From an uncultured Campylobacter sp. (GTDB lineage: Bacteria > Campylobacterota > Campylobacteria > Campylobacterales > Campylobacteraceae), in assembly GCF_937997405.1 (NCBI RefSeq), contig NZ_CALKTL010000041.1:1-19334 (forward strand): 19,334 bases of DNA. Reading direction: 5' to 3'. The position numbers and the translations under genes were made by a program. The stretch's first letter is position 1. Every line of letters starts with the position of its first letter. Positions 1-7,301 of the stretch are shown here, in pieces. Under the pieces are notes generated by a model. It was not told the origin of the DNA. It saw only the letters and a list, made by a program, of their open reading frames with translations, and searched no databases.

Positions 1-7
1 TATTTCA

Positions 8-538
8 TTAATCTTGTTCCTCCACATCTTTATCTGTAAAATCATGTCTATTTAATTGTTTTATTGCATATTCTCTAATAAGTTCATTTTCATTTTTAAC
101 TAATAATTCTAATTTCTCCTTTGCTTTTGGAGTATTGGTATATCCCAAGGCATAAGTACACTTTCTAGCTATATTAAAAAATTCATCCTCTTTCTTATAA
201 TCAAGTTCCATAACTGCTAAATCATACACACGATTTATTAGTTTAGGAGAATGTTTTCTTTCTAGTAAAAAAGCTAAATCTTCATGTTGACGATGCCTTT
301 TATCATATGCCAATTCAATTAACAATTCATTAAAAGAATCATCTTCTAAATAGTAATCTTCAATTATAATCATAATTAAAGTTATTAATATCTCAATGAT
401 ATATCTTGTATCATTGCCAATATCTTTTTTTTGTTCATCTTGTAAAAATTTTATCACTTTTTGTGGCTCATTTTTAAATTTTTCTATCAACTCTTCATAA
501 CTTAAATTTAATATCATTTCTCTTTCTTCTTTTTTCAT
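8..538 (-). CDS. Small HEAT-repeat-like hypothetical protein
   Basis: This is a complete 176-residue acidic and lysine-rich protein of unknown function. I see no signal peptide. Residues ~45-62 are hydrophobic (ILITLIMIII) but look like a buried helix. The C-terminal third (TPKAKEKLELLVKNENELIREYAIKQL) has the paired-helix look of a HEAT repeat, which is a protein-binding scaffold. The ATG is supported by an AAAAGGA Shine-Dalgarno about 9 bases upstream. Codon use is extremely AT-rich, like the next two genes and unlike everything after ~1345. Small HEAT proteins beside MORN and coiled-coil genes occur in toxin/immunity neighbourhoods of Fusobacteriota. An immunity role is a guess from context, and no toxin is visible here. 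The source looks fusobacterial (Leptotrichia/Fusobacterium type) rather than Campylobacter. Confidence 0.8.
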   Translation of the reverse strand: MKKEEREMILNLSYEELIEKFKNEPQKVIKFLQDEQKKDIGNDTRYIIEILITLIMIIIEDYYLEDDSFNELLIELAYDKRHRQHEDLAFLLERKHSPKLINRVYDLAVMELDYKKEDEFFNIARKCTYALGYTNTPKAKEKLELLVKNENELIREYAIKQLNRHDFTDKDVEEQD

Positions 539-660
539 TTTAAATATTCCTTTTATTTTAATATTTTCTTAAATCATATGGTACATAACTTTCTTATTTT
601 AGAATCTTTTTTTAATTGTAATGTATTTTTCACTTTAAATCAATTATTTTTATACAACAA

Positions 661-690
661 AAAAATGGAGTTGTTAAACTCCATTTTCTT
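661..690 (-). terminator. Rho-independent terminator
   Basis: An 11-bp perfect stem (AAAATGGAGTT at 662-672 against its complement at 677-687) closes on a 4-base loop. Read on the minus strand it runs into a T-rich tract, so it terminates the small coiled-coil gene ending at 716. The A tract on the other side makes it potentially bidirectional. Confidence 0.85.
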
Positions 691-691
691 T

Positions 692-705
692 ATATCAGCT
701 GATAT
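692..705. repeat. 14-bp perfect palindrome
   Basis: ATATCAGCTGATAT is a perfect inverted repeat lying between the terminator and the stop codon of the 716-1003 gene. It could be a protein-binding site or an extension of the terminator region. Nothing else supports a function. Confidence 0.35.
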
Positions 706-715
706 TTAAATTTTA

Positions 716-1003
716 TTATGCTATATATTTTTGTATTGCTTCTAGTTCAACCTTTTTAAACTCTATATTTGTTAGAGTGCTTTCAGATTTCTTTATTTGT
801 TTTCTTATTGTTTCTATCCAAGCATCATAACTTTCATAGACTGTGTTATCAAAGGCTGCTCCTGATGTCTTTTGTCCTTCAAGGTATTTTATCAGTGCCT
901 TATCATTTTCTATTTCTTTCATTACTGATGCTTCCCTTTTTATAGCATTTTCCAATTTTTTAGCATATTTTCCCATTAGTTCCTTTTTTTCAGTTGCATT
1001 CAT
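716..1003 (-). CDS. Small coiled-coil hypothetical protein
   Basis: The product is 95 residues, Lys/Glu-rich and predicted almost entirely helical, probably a coiled coil (heptad-like spacing in MGKYAKKLENAIKREASVMKEIENDKALIKYLEGQ). It has no signal peptide and no recognised domain. The start is MNATEKKEL at 1003, because a strong AGGAGGT Shine-Dalgarno (complement at 1010-1016) lies 7 bases upstream. The in-frame ATG at 1018 lies within that ribosome site and is unlikely to be used. A terminator follows directly. It sits 134 bases downstream of a MORN-type gene on the same strand, so both may share a transcript. Composition matches the AT-rich foreign segment. The function is unknown. Confidence 0.75.
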   Translation of the reverse strand: MNATEKKELMGKYAKKLENAIKREASVMKEIENDKALIKYLEGQKTSGAAFDNTVYESYDAWIETIRKQIKKSESTLTNIEFKKVELEAIQKYIA

Positions 1004-1137
1004 AACTTTTACCTCCATAATTTTTAATTTTTTTATTTTCTAACTTGGCTGCCTTGTTATGAATTAATAATAACTTATTTTCTTTCTTATTTCCTTTTCT
1101 ATATGGATTGATATACTTCTATGGAATAAAAATATTT

Positions 1138-1344
1138 TTATATTTTTTCTTCTTTTATTTCCTTACCTTGAAAATAATATTTTTCTTCTTTTATATTACC
1201 ATTTGAAAAAAATTCTCTATATATTCCTGAAAATTTTTCATTCTCATCAAATGCTACTTTTATTTTTACTTTATTATTTTCATATTCGTGCCATATCCCT
1301 ATTTTTTTATTATTTAAATAGCTTCCTCTCAGTATAAAAGATCG
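1138..1344 (-). CDS. Truncated MORN-repeat (YwqK-family antitoxin-like) protein, C-terminal part
   Basis: An open frame without a start runs from the joint at ~1340 to a TAA at 1138-1140. It reads ..GSYLNNKKIGIWHEYENNK.. and ..FSGIYREFFSNGNIKEEKY.., ending KGKEI-like (YFQGKEIKEEKI). The alternation G-x-W/Y-x-E-[YF] followed by NG-x-x-[KE] is the MORN / YwqK pattern found in proteins often annotated as antitoxins or immunity proteins. Only about 65 residues remain. The upstream part is lost because the sequence changes character at ~1335-1345 and meets a TAG at 1345-1347. It has the same AT-rich codon use as the two genes that follow. The fold assignment is reasonable; the antitoxin role is family convention, not shown here. 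Confidence 0.65.
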   Translation of the reverse strand, partial: RSFILRGSYLNNKKIGIWHEYENNKVKIKVAFDENEKFSGIYREFFSNGNIKEEKYYFQGKEIKEEKI

Positions 1345-1350
1345 CTAGCA
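1333..1350. other. Probable chimeric joint, AT-rich foreign DNA to Campylobacter DNA
   Basis: Within about 15 bases the sequence changes from roughly one-quarter GC to about half GC. The reading frame of the MORN-type gene breaks here, and codon style and motif content change together. RAATTY hexamers are at chance level to the left and dense to the right. No transposase, tRNA, integrase or terminal repeat marks the boundary, which fits an assembly or amplification artefact. The exact base cannot be fixed. Confidence 0.7.
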
Positions 1351-1967
1351 GGATCCGCCTTGCGTGCTAACGACGGCGAAACTTAGCGAGCTTTAAAGTC
1401 TCCTACGGGCGCCGCAAATTTAAAACCTCGTGCGCCGCGCTAAAATAGAACAATTTATCTGTGTGGGCTCTTCTTAAATTTAGCGAGCTTCGGAGCAAAA
1501 TTTGAAGTTAAAATTTTTAAAGGACCACTGCGTTTATAAGATTTGTCGTCACAAGCGGGCGAGATAGAGCGAAGAGAAATAGATTGCGCTCATTGCCGCA
1601 AAAAGACTCTCGCTGCCTGGAAGCGAGATAATCCGCGCAGATTCACGGCATTAAAATTCTCCTGCGATTTGCGTAATGTAGAGCTGTGCGCCTGCGAAAT
1701 TTTTAGCACATACGGATGCTATGTTTTCCGGCTCGATAAATTTACACGGCAAAGATTACGATCTAATCATTGCGCGTCGCATAGTAGATACCGTATGAGT
1801 AGAATTTTATCTACGCGTAGTATATAGCTGGCATCATGGCAAATTAGTATTTCTAGGAGGCTGCGCCTAAGAGAATTTATAAAATTTAGAATTTTAAAAT
1901 TCTAAAAAATTGATAGCTCGCTGATTGCGTAGCCTTGTTTGCGCAAAAGCATGCAAGCTTTCATGGA
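1345..1967. other. Gene-free Campylobacter-type stretch
   Basis: About 620 bases contain no convincing gene. The only long frame (plus strand, 1543-1827) starts with TTG, has no clear ribosome site and resembles no family I know. The segment holds scattered RAATTY hexamers and a 22-bp palindrome at 1885-1906. It may be decayed coding sequence or spacer downstream of the Hcp-like gene. Confidence 0.5.
1885..1906. repeat. 22-bp perfect palindrome built from RAATTY sites
   Basis: The segment is self-complementary over all 22 bases and contains one GAATTT and one AAATTC, with a further AAATTT just before it. It lies about 60 bases beyond the stop of the Hcp-like gene, so it might act as a weak terminator. 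It lacks a loop and a GC-rich stem. Confidence 0.5.
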
Positions 1968-2993
1968 TTAAGGCGCGCTCGGTGCGATGCCGTGCTTATC
2001 ATCGATGAGTTCTGCTTCGTTTAATTGCTTGTATTCGTCGCAGCCGATCTGCTCTGCTAAATCGCATGCTTTCCCGTAAAATTCTTTTGCTAAGGATCTA
2101 TCTTGTTTAATATGCCATCCATTTTTGTATAAATCCCCGAGATAACTACACGAGTCCGCATCCCCGCTCTCGCAAGTATTTTTAAGCAAATTTAGCCCGC
2201 TTTGATATAGGCTTTCTGCTTTTTGGTAATTACCTGCTTTGTAAAAGTCTCCCAGAGTCAAGCACGCCGCCGCCCTGCCGCCATCACAAGCCTTTTGGTA
2301 TAAATCCGCAGCCTTTTTGAAATCCTTCTCTACGCCCCTGCCGTCTATATATAGATCCGCTAGGCGCTGGCACTCATATAAGTCGCCTTCATCGCATTTC
2401 TTTTGATTTATTTGAGCCTTCTTTTGGTACAAAACAGCCGCTTTTTTATATAAGCTCTCCGACTTTTGCAAGTCCTGTCTGATCTTGTCGCCGTTTTTAT
2501 ATAAATATGCAAGGTTATTGCACATATCTGCATCACCGTTATCGCAAATCATTTGACGCAAAACCATAGCCTTGTGCTTGTCTCTTGGGACGCCGATACC
2601 GGATTCGTATGAAATTGCAAGCAAATTGCACGAAAACATATTGCCGCCGTCACAAGCCTTTTGATGCAGGCTCGCCGCCTTTTGATAATCTTGTCTAACG
2701 CCATAGCCTTCGAAGTATAGTCCTGCAAGTTCATAGCAGCCGGTCATATCTCCGCTCTCGCAGGCTTTTTGATAAAAATCCGCCGCTTTTTGATAGTTTT
2801 GAGTGACGTTCCTGCCGAATCGATATAAGTTTCCGAGCCTATAGCAACTTCGCGTATCTCCACCGTCGCAGCTGCGCTGCCACATTTTTATCGCTTTAGG
2901 ATAATCGCCGTCCTCATAGAGCTTATCCGCGTCTTCAAAGACTCCGCCCATGCAAAACATAGCTATAACGGCTAGATAAAGATATCTTTTCAT
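1968..2993 (-). CDS. Secreted Sel1-repeat protein, Hcp-like (cysteine-rich)
   Basis: The product has 341 residues. An N-terminal signal peptide (MKRYLYLAVIAMFCMGGVF) is followed by about eight ~36-residue Sel1-like repeats of the form [AS]CDxGDxxxCxxLGxLYxxGxGVxQDYxKAxxLYQK. Eight C-x7-C pairs can be counted (SCDGGDTRSC, ACESGDMTGC, ACDGGNMFSC, ICDNGDADMC, KCDEGDLYEC, ACDGGRAAAC, TCESGDADSC, ACDLAEQIGC). In Helicobacter cysteine-rich proteins each such pair forms a disulphide that locks two helices, and some members bind penicillin. I infer a periplasmic or secreted helical scaffold; beta-lactamase activity is unproven. The spacing between repeats 4 and 5 is irregular (extra YKKAAVLYQKKAQI), which suggests an insertion. 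AAAGGGA lies 5 bases before the ATG. It is related in style to the small Cys-rich array at 5322-7817. Confidence 0.88.
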   Translation of the reverse strand: MKRYLYLAVIAMFCMGGVFEDADKLYEDGDYPKAIKMWQRSCDGGDTRSCYRLGNLYRFGRNVTQNYQKAADFYQKACESGDMTGCYELAGLYFEGYGVRQDYQKAASLHQKACDGGNMFSCNLLAISYESGIGVPRDKHKAMVLRQMICDNGDADMCNNLAYLYKNGDKIRQDLQKSESLYKKAAVLYQKKAQINQKKCDEGDLYECQRLADLYIDGRGVEKDFKKAADLYQKACDGGRAAACLTLGDFYKAGNYQKAESLYQSGLNLLKNTCESGDADSCSYLGDLYKNGWHIKQDRSLAKEFYGKACDLAEQIGCDEYKQLNEAELIDDKHGIAPSAP

Positions 2994-3067
2994 TTAATCC
3001 CTTTGAAATTTCTGTAAATCTACTTGCGCATTTGCGGCGCAAAATTCCTCATTTAGCATTTACAAGC

Positions 3068-3115
3068 TCGGCTTGCGCGCGGGCTAGGTGTGCAGCCAGC
3101 CCTGGCACAAGCCGA
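3068..3115 (-). terminator. Hairpin after ppk1
   Basis: TCGGCTTG at 3068-3075 pairs with CAAGCCGA at 3108-3115, and inside it GGGCT (3081-3085) pairs with AGCCC (3098-3102) around a 12-base loop. It starts 11 bases after the ppk1 stop and could end that transcript or protect its 3' end. No T tract follows, so intrinsic termination is uncertain. Confidence 0.45.
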
Positions 3116-3126
3116 ACAGAACTGTG

Positions 3127-5208
3127 TTAGCTCTCCTTCAAAAGCTTGGTTAGCGCCGTGCCGCTTTCATCATGCTTGCGAATGTTTTTATAAATTTTAC
3201 TAAAATAAGCTTCTAAAAATTCCTGATCGTCGATCCTCTCTTCACCTTTTTTAAGCTCTATCTTTTGGTATTCGCCGCTGCTTTGCAGCTCGAATGCAAG
3301 CTCGTTGTCGCTTAGCTGAAGCTTTAAAATTTCTTTTAGCTTGTTTTGCAGATTTTCGTTGTAAATCGGGCTCATTAGCTCCAGCCTGCGCTCCAAATTT
3401 CGCGGCATCCAATCCGCGCTCGCGATATATAGGCTGGGCTGGGCGTGCGCGAAGTAAAAAATTCTAGCGTGCTCCAGGTATTTGCCGACGATCGAGATCA
3501 CGCGGATATTTTCGCTAACGCCCTTAAGCGCCGGGCGCAAGCAGCAGATGCCACGCACGATGAGATCGATCTTTACGCCCGCGGCGCTTGCTTTATACAG
3601 CGCCTTGATCATATCGCCGTCGACAAGAGCGTTCATCTTAGCGATGATCCTGCCGGCAGAGCCTTTTTTCTCCTCGTTTTTTATCATCGCTAAAAGCCGC
3701 TCTTTGATCTGCATCGGCGACATAGCGAGGTTGTCAAGCTTGCGGTTTTTGTTGTAGCCCGAAAGGATGTGGAAGAAATTCGTCGTGTCCTTATCGAAGC
3801 GGTCGCCGCAGGTAAAAAAGCTCACGTCGGTGTAAATTTTAGCGCTCGAGCCGTTGTAGTTGCCTGTGCCTAAGTGGATATAAAATTTTAGCTTGCCGTC
3901 CTCTTTTTTAATGATCTGAGTTACCTTGGCGTGGACTTTAAAGCCCGTGATACCGTAGATTACGTGCGCGCCCGCGTCTTCGAGAGCCTTCGCCCAGTGC
4001 AGGTTGTTTTCCTCATCAAACCTCGCCTTAAGCTCGACCATCACCGTTACCTGCTTACCGTCGCTTGCGGCCTCGATCAGGCTTTGGACGATCGGGGAGT
4101 TTTTCTCCACGCGATACAGCGTCATGCGGATCGAGATGACTTTCGGATCCTTCGCGGCTTCTTTGATGAGCTTTTGGACGGGATCAAAGCTCTCGTAAGG
4201 ATGGATCAGCAGAATATCCTCTTTCTCCATCGCGCTCATAACGGAGGTGTTTTCGTTAAAGGGGGGCAGAGTCTTCGGCAGGTATTGCGGGTTAGCTAGA
4301 AAGGAAAAATCCTTATTGGAAGCGATCTCCCAAAGCCCGTCCAGCGTAAGCGGCACGGCGTATTCATATATATCTTTGTAAAAAATTTTAAGATGGGAAT
4401 TTAGAAATTCTAAAAGCTCGGCATCGGCGTCTTTTTCGATCTGAAGCCGCACGAAAGCCCCTTTACGGCGCAGCTTAAGCCCCGCTTCCAGGATCATCAT
4501 AAAATCGTCCGCTTCCTCCTCCTCGATCACGATGTCGGCGTTTCGCGTGACGCGGAAAGCTGCGGAGCTGATGAGCTTGTAGCCCGGGAAAATCTCCTCC
4601 GCGTGGCGCTTTACGATAGTGCCGATCGGCACGTAGGTGTTTTGCGCGACCTGCACGAAGCGCGGAATCACGCGCGGAATTCTAATCATCCCAAAATGTA
4701 CCGACTCGGGCGCGCCCTCATCGCAGAGCTTGACCGCAAGAGAGAAGCTGAGATTGTTTAGATGCGGGAAAGGATGGGTTGCATCGACTGCGATCGGGAC
4801 GATGACGGGCATTATCTGCGAGAAAAAAAACTCGTCCGCCGCTGGCTTTAGCTCGGGCTGCAGCTCGTCGTAGCTTTTGATAAAAAGCCCGTTTTTGCAA
4901 AGCTCCTTTTGGATGCCGAAATACTGCTGCTCAAGCTCGGTTTGCTCGTTTCTTAAATAGGAGCGGATCGCGCGTAGCTGCTCAAGAGGCGTCATCTCGT
5001 CATCGCCGCTGGTTATAACGCCGGCTGTGAAAAGCTGCTTTAAGCCCGCCACGCGGATCATATAAAACTCGTCTAAATTCGTGCTGTAAATCGCTAGAAA
5101 TTTTAATTTTTCAATTAGCGGGATATCCTTTTTACATTGTTCTAGCACGCGTGTATTGAAGCGTAGCCAGCTTAGCTCGCGGTTTATAAAATTATTTTGT
5201 GTTTGCAT
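3127..5208 (-). CDS. ppk1: Polyphosphate kinase 1
   Basis: PPK1 reversibly transfers the gamma phosphate of ATP to build inorganic polyphosphate and is active as an oligomer at the inner membrane/cytosol. The 693-residue length is normal for the family. The N-terminal domain begins with the typical FINRELSWLRFNTRVLEQ. The two phospholipase-D-like halves carry the conserved histidines: KVHAK (His ~426, the usual autophosphorylated residue by position) and HLGTGNYN (His ~445). RMTLYR, the E/R-rich MVELKARFDEENN and LEHARIFYF are also present. I start it at MQTQNNF because AAAGGAG sits 5 bases upstream of that ATG; a longer frame to 5250 would place the promoter inside the gene. A TATAAT box lies ~31 bases upstream. 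In Campylobacter polyphosphate is tied to stress survival and virulence. It appears monocistronic, as the genes on either side are periplasmic Sel1-type proteins. Confidence 0.96.
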   Translation of the reverse strand: MQTQNNFINRELSWLRFNTRVLEQCKKDIPLIEKLKFLAIYSTNLDEFYMIRVAGLKQLFTAGVITSGDDEMTPLEQLRAIRSYLRNEQTELEQQYFGIQKELCKNGLFIKSYDELQPELKPAADEFFFSQIMPVIVPIAVDATHPFPHLNNLSFSLAVKLCDEGAPESVHFGMIRIPRVIPRFVQVAQNTYVPIGTIVKRHAEEIFPGYKLISSAAFRVTRNADIVIEEEEADDFMMILEAGLKLRRKGAFVRLQIEKDADAELLEFLNSHLKIFYKDIYEYAVPLTLDGLWEIASNKDFSFLANPQYLPKTLPPFNENTSVMSAMEKEDILLIHPYESFDPVQKLIKEAAKDPKVISIRMTLYRVEKNSPIVQSLIEAASDGKQVTVMVELKARFDEENNLHWAKALEDAGAHVIYGITGFKVHAKVTQIIKKEDGKLKFYIHLGTGNYNGSSAKIYTDVSFFTCGDRFDKDTTNFFHILSGYNKNRKLDNLAMSPMQIKERLLAMIKNEEKKGSAGRIIAKMNALVDGDMIKALYKASAAGVKIDLIVRGICCLRPALKGVSENIRVISIVGKYLEHARIFYFAHAQPSLYIASADWMPRNLERRLELMSPIYNENLQNKLKEILKLQLSDNELAFELQSSGEYQKIELKKGEERIDDQEFLEAYFSKIYKNIRKHDESGTALTKLLKES

Positions 5209-5238
5209 AAAAACTCCTTTTTGAATATTAATTCTAAG

Positions 5239-5244
5239 ATTATA
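5239..5244 (-). promoter_or_regulatory. Sigma70 -10 box of ppk1
   Basis: Minus-strand TATAAT within GGGCTATAAT lies ~31 bases before the ppk1 ATG. No -35 box is evident, as is usual for Campylobacter. The same GGGCTATAAT core precedes the plus-strand gene at 18820. Confidence 0.6.
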
Positions 5245-5321
5245 GCCCAATTAAGATTAAATTTTAAAGTCCGAATTTTATGAGCTTGCAAGTGGGGCAA
5301 TTTAGTATTTAAAATTCTGCC

Positions 5322-5633
5322 CTAATTTCCTATTGCTCCTAAATCCTTGCACATTTGCGCATTGCCGTCTTTGCAGCCTAGCTTTAAATATCGCCTCAAA
5401 TATAAAATTTGCTCTTTCTCCTCCTCGCTCATATCAAGCACCCATTTGCACGCTTGTTTTATTGCGAGTTAAAAATAGCGCTTTCATTTCAGCCGCTCTA
5501 AACGATATAAATTTGAATCAGAAAACGACGTAAATTTTATCTCTTTGCTATCGGCTACGCTTTGGTTGCACTCTGCCGCGACCGGCATCATTAAGATCAA
5601 AAGCGCCAAAATTACGGGATAGAATTTTTTCAT
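5322..5633 (-). pseudogene. Decayed Cys-rich secreted paralogue with two in-frame stops
   Basis: An ATG at 5633 opens a clear signal peptide (MKKFYPVILALLILMMPVAA) and 49 codons, ending at a TGA (5484-5486) with a TAA five codons on (5469-5471). In the same frame the sequence then resumes as a Sel1-like tail (QACKWVLDMSEEEKEQ.. LKLGCKDGNAQMCKDLG) to a TAG at 5322-5324, 104 codons in all. The 5' end lies in a 60-bp exact duplicate of the start region of the 6202-6741 gene, so it belongs to that paralogue family. The simplest reading is a disabled last member of the array. An intact 49-residue secreted peptide is an alternative. Confidence 0.55.
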
Positions 5634-5677
5634 TATCGCTCTTTGCCCCTCTTTGGATTTGCCATCTTTTACTCCTT
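5618..5677. repeat. 60-bp exact direct repeat, copy 1
   Basis: This is identical over 60 bases to 6726-6785. It spans the ribosome site, start codon and first few codons of the decayed paralogue, plus its upstream leader, and reaches the last codons of the preceding gene. Perfect identity next to strongly diverged coding sequence implies recent duplication or gene conversion of the leader. Confidence 0.95.
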
Positions 5678-6205
5678 TGTTGAATTTGCGTCGTATTTAT
5701 CACTTATTTCCCAAAAGGCTTTTTTCGCACACTTTACGGGATCGTGTTCCTCCTCATCTCGTAAGCAGTTTTCTAAAGCCGTCTTTAGCGCGCAAGATTT
5801 TAGTTTAAATATTCTTTCTTTTTCTAGATGCTCTGAATATTTTTCGCAAGCTATAGCGTAGTTATGTGCCGCTCTTTTGACATTGCCTCTTATCGCAATA
5901 TCATGAATTCCTAGGTTAAAACAAGAGGCTGCAATACCCGCCTTGCAAGATTTTTCTAAAGGCACAAAAGCCGCTTCACGCATACCGAGCTCTAAACCCA
6001 TAATATAACCCACATCGGCACATCCGATCATATCTCCGCTATCACATTTTTTAGATAAAATTTCTATTAGTTTAGTGCACGAGCTATATTTGCCGTTTCC
6101 TTTATTGCATTCATTATAAAGATTTTGTTCCTCTGCCGTAGATTTGGCAAATGACGGATACGACAATATCATAATCAATAAGAATAAAATACCGATACTT
6201 CTCAT
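5669..6205 (-). CDS. Small cysteine-rich secreted protein (degenerate Sel1/Hcp-like), array member 4
   Basis: The product has 178 residues. The signal peptide is MRSIGILFLLIMILSYPSFA; this start was chosen because its ATG overlaps the previous gene's TGA (ATGA at 6202-6205), with GAGGAG just upstream, which indicates coupled translation. The longer frame back to 6262 would bury the signal peptide. The mature part has ten cysteines. It carries the array hallmark CNKGNGKYSSCTKLIEILSK followed by CDSGDMIGC, then LEKSCKAGIAASCFNLG, and a C-terminal C-rich helical segment ending in a CxxxEEHDPVKC motif. These look like diverged Sel1 repeats held by disulphides in the periplasm. The molecular function is unknown. 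The C-terminus differs from its siblings (HDPVKC for xECNPxK), so family members may bind different partners. Confidence 0.85.
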   Translation of the reverse strand: MRSIGILFLLIMILSYPSFAKSTAEEQNLYNECNKGNGKYSSCTKLIEILSKKCDSGDMIGCADVGYIMGLELGMREAAFVPLEKSCKAGIAASCFNLGIHDIAIRGNVKRAAHNYAIACEKYSEHLEKERIFKLKSCALKTALENCLRDEEEHDPVKCAKKAFWEISDKYDANSTKE

Positions 6206-6741
6206 TTCAGCTCCTCTACAGTTCTTTTTAAAAGAGCTTTGCCTTTTATTATCGGATTGCATTCTTTATCTTTTAAACAGCTCTTTAATTCCTCATTCAT
6301 TCTACAAAAAAGCTCACTATTCTTCAGCTTGCTATCGCATACTTTTTCAAAACTCCTAATTGCCCTTTGTATATTGCCGTTAAATTCTATATCTTCCCAA
6401 CCTAGCCCCATGCAATATTCGATAAGGTTAGCATCGCACAGCTTAATCAGATATTTCATAGCTTCCTCTTCTCTAAACAAAGATTGTAAAAAATCACTCT
6501 GTATAGTACATGAGCGCATATCGCCGTTCTCGCACTCTTTAGATAAAATTTCAACGAGTTTATTACACGAACCGTATTTTCCGTCACCGTAATCGCAGGA
6601 TTTAAAAAGCGTCCTTTGCTCTTCATTATTAAAATCCTCTAACTTTATCAAGCTTGTCAAATGCGATTTTGCCGCAGCAGGAATCACTGTTAATGCTGCT
6701 ATAAACGCAAATAACGAAATTTTAAGATAGAATTTTTTCAT
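6202..6741 (-). CDS. Small cysteine-rich secreted protein (degenerate Sel1/Hcp-like), array member 3
   Basis: The product has 179 residues with the signal peptide MKKFYLKISLFAFIAALTVIPAAA, nearly identical to that of array member 1 while the mature parts have diverged. The family signature follows: SCDYGDGKYGSCNKLVEILSK, CENGDMRSC, LIKLCDANLIEYC, then a Cys pair near the end (CLKDKECNPIIKGKALL). An alternating helical pattern and Cys spacing point to a disulphide-locked Sel1-like fold in the periplasm. Its TGA overlaps the next gene's ATG by four bases. The start is preceded by AAAGAG within the 60-bp leader repeat. Two intergenic leaders in this array are copies of each other, which suggests growth by tandem duplication. 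The function is unknown; I found no toxin or enzyme motif. Confidence 0.85.
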   Translation of the reverse strand: MKKFYLKISLFAFIAALTVIPAAAKSHLTSLIKLEDFNNEEQRTLFKSCDYGDGKYGSCNKLVEILSKECENGDMRSCTIQSDFLQSLFREEEAMKYLIKLCDANLIEYCMGLGWEDIEFNGNIQRAIRSFEKVCDSKLKNSELFCRMNEELKSCLKDKECNPIIKGKALLKRTVEELK

Positions 6742-6785
6742 TATCGCTCTTTGCCCCTCTTTGGATTTGCCATCTTTTACTCCTT
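6726..6785. repeat. 60-bp exact direct repeat, copy 2
   Basis: This is the partner of 5618-5677. It covers the leader, ribosome site and first codons of array member 3. The part around its start codon, extended through the signal-peptide codons, is also shared with array member 1 at ~7774-7817, so the signal peptide and leader are the conserved unit of this array. Confidence 0.95.
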
Positions 6786-6796
6786 AATTAAAAATT

Positions 6797-7300
6797 TTAA
6801 TTTTGCATTATACTTTTAGCCGTGTAGTAAATACTTTCTATCACTTTTAATGGATTACATTCGCTATTGCTTAAACACTCTTTTAATTTATCTTCAGCCA
6901 TGCAAGATACTTGTAGAAGTTTTTCATCTTTAATGCCAAGCTTGCAAGCTTTTGAAAAACTAGCATGCGCTCTATTTATATTATCTGTGCGCCCAAGCTC
7001 ATCAGATCCTAATTTAAAGCAATAAAACGCCAAATCCGCATCGCAAGCTTTCTCTAGTGGTGCGATAGACTCTTCGGTCTTGCCCATCTCATATAGCACA
7101 TATCCGAGTTCTCCGCATTTTTCGGCATTGCCGCTATCACAATGCTTTGATAATATATCCGTTAGCTTCGTGCAGGCACTATATTTCCCGTCGCCCTTAT
7201 TGCAAAGCGAATGTAAATTTGCTAAATCCTTTTCTTTAAAACCAAAACCAGCATACGCACACTAGAATGCCAACATCGCTATCAATACCAAACTTTTCAT
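6797..7300 (-). pseudogene. Cys-rich secreted paralogue (array member 2) with amber stop in the signal peptide
   Basis: An ATG at 7300, with GGAG 8 bases upstream and 1 base after the previous stop, opens the signal peptide MKSLVLIAMLAF, which is broken by TAG (7262-7264) at codon 13. It then continues in frame as CAYAGFGFKEKDL.. and the complete family pattern: LCNKGDGKYSACTKLTDILSK, CDSGNAEKC, LEKACDADLAFYC, FSKACKLG, and CLSNSECNPLKVIES, to a TAA at 6797. The reading frame is otherwise intact over 167 codons, so the lesion is a single nonsense change. Translation could restart only at internal ATGs lacking a signal peptide (e.g. at 7099), giving a protein that could not be exported. It is a recent pseudogene, a reversible off state, or a sequencing error. 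Confidence 0.8.
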
Positions 7301-7301
7301 A

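Noticed and set aside
1341..1358. GCTAGC and GGATCC next to the 5' joint, as if a cloning vector polylinker
   Set aside because: Only two common six-base sites occur, no further vector sequence is visible, and the flanks read as natural bacterial DNA.
1543..1827. 94-codon plus-strand frame with Cys pairs (CAHC)
   Set aside because: It starts at TTG without a ribosome site, the Cys spacing does not form a known zinc motif, and no homology is recognised.
3445..4873. Several plus-strand frames opposite ppk1
   Set aside because: They are shadows of a strongly conserved minus-strand enzyme.
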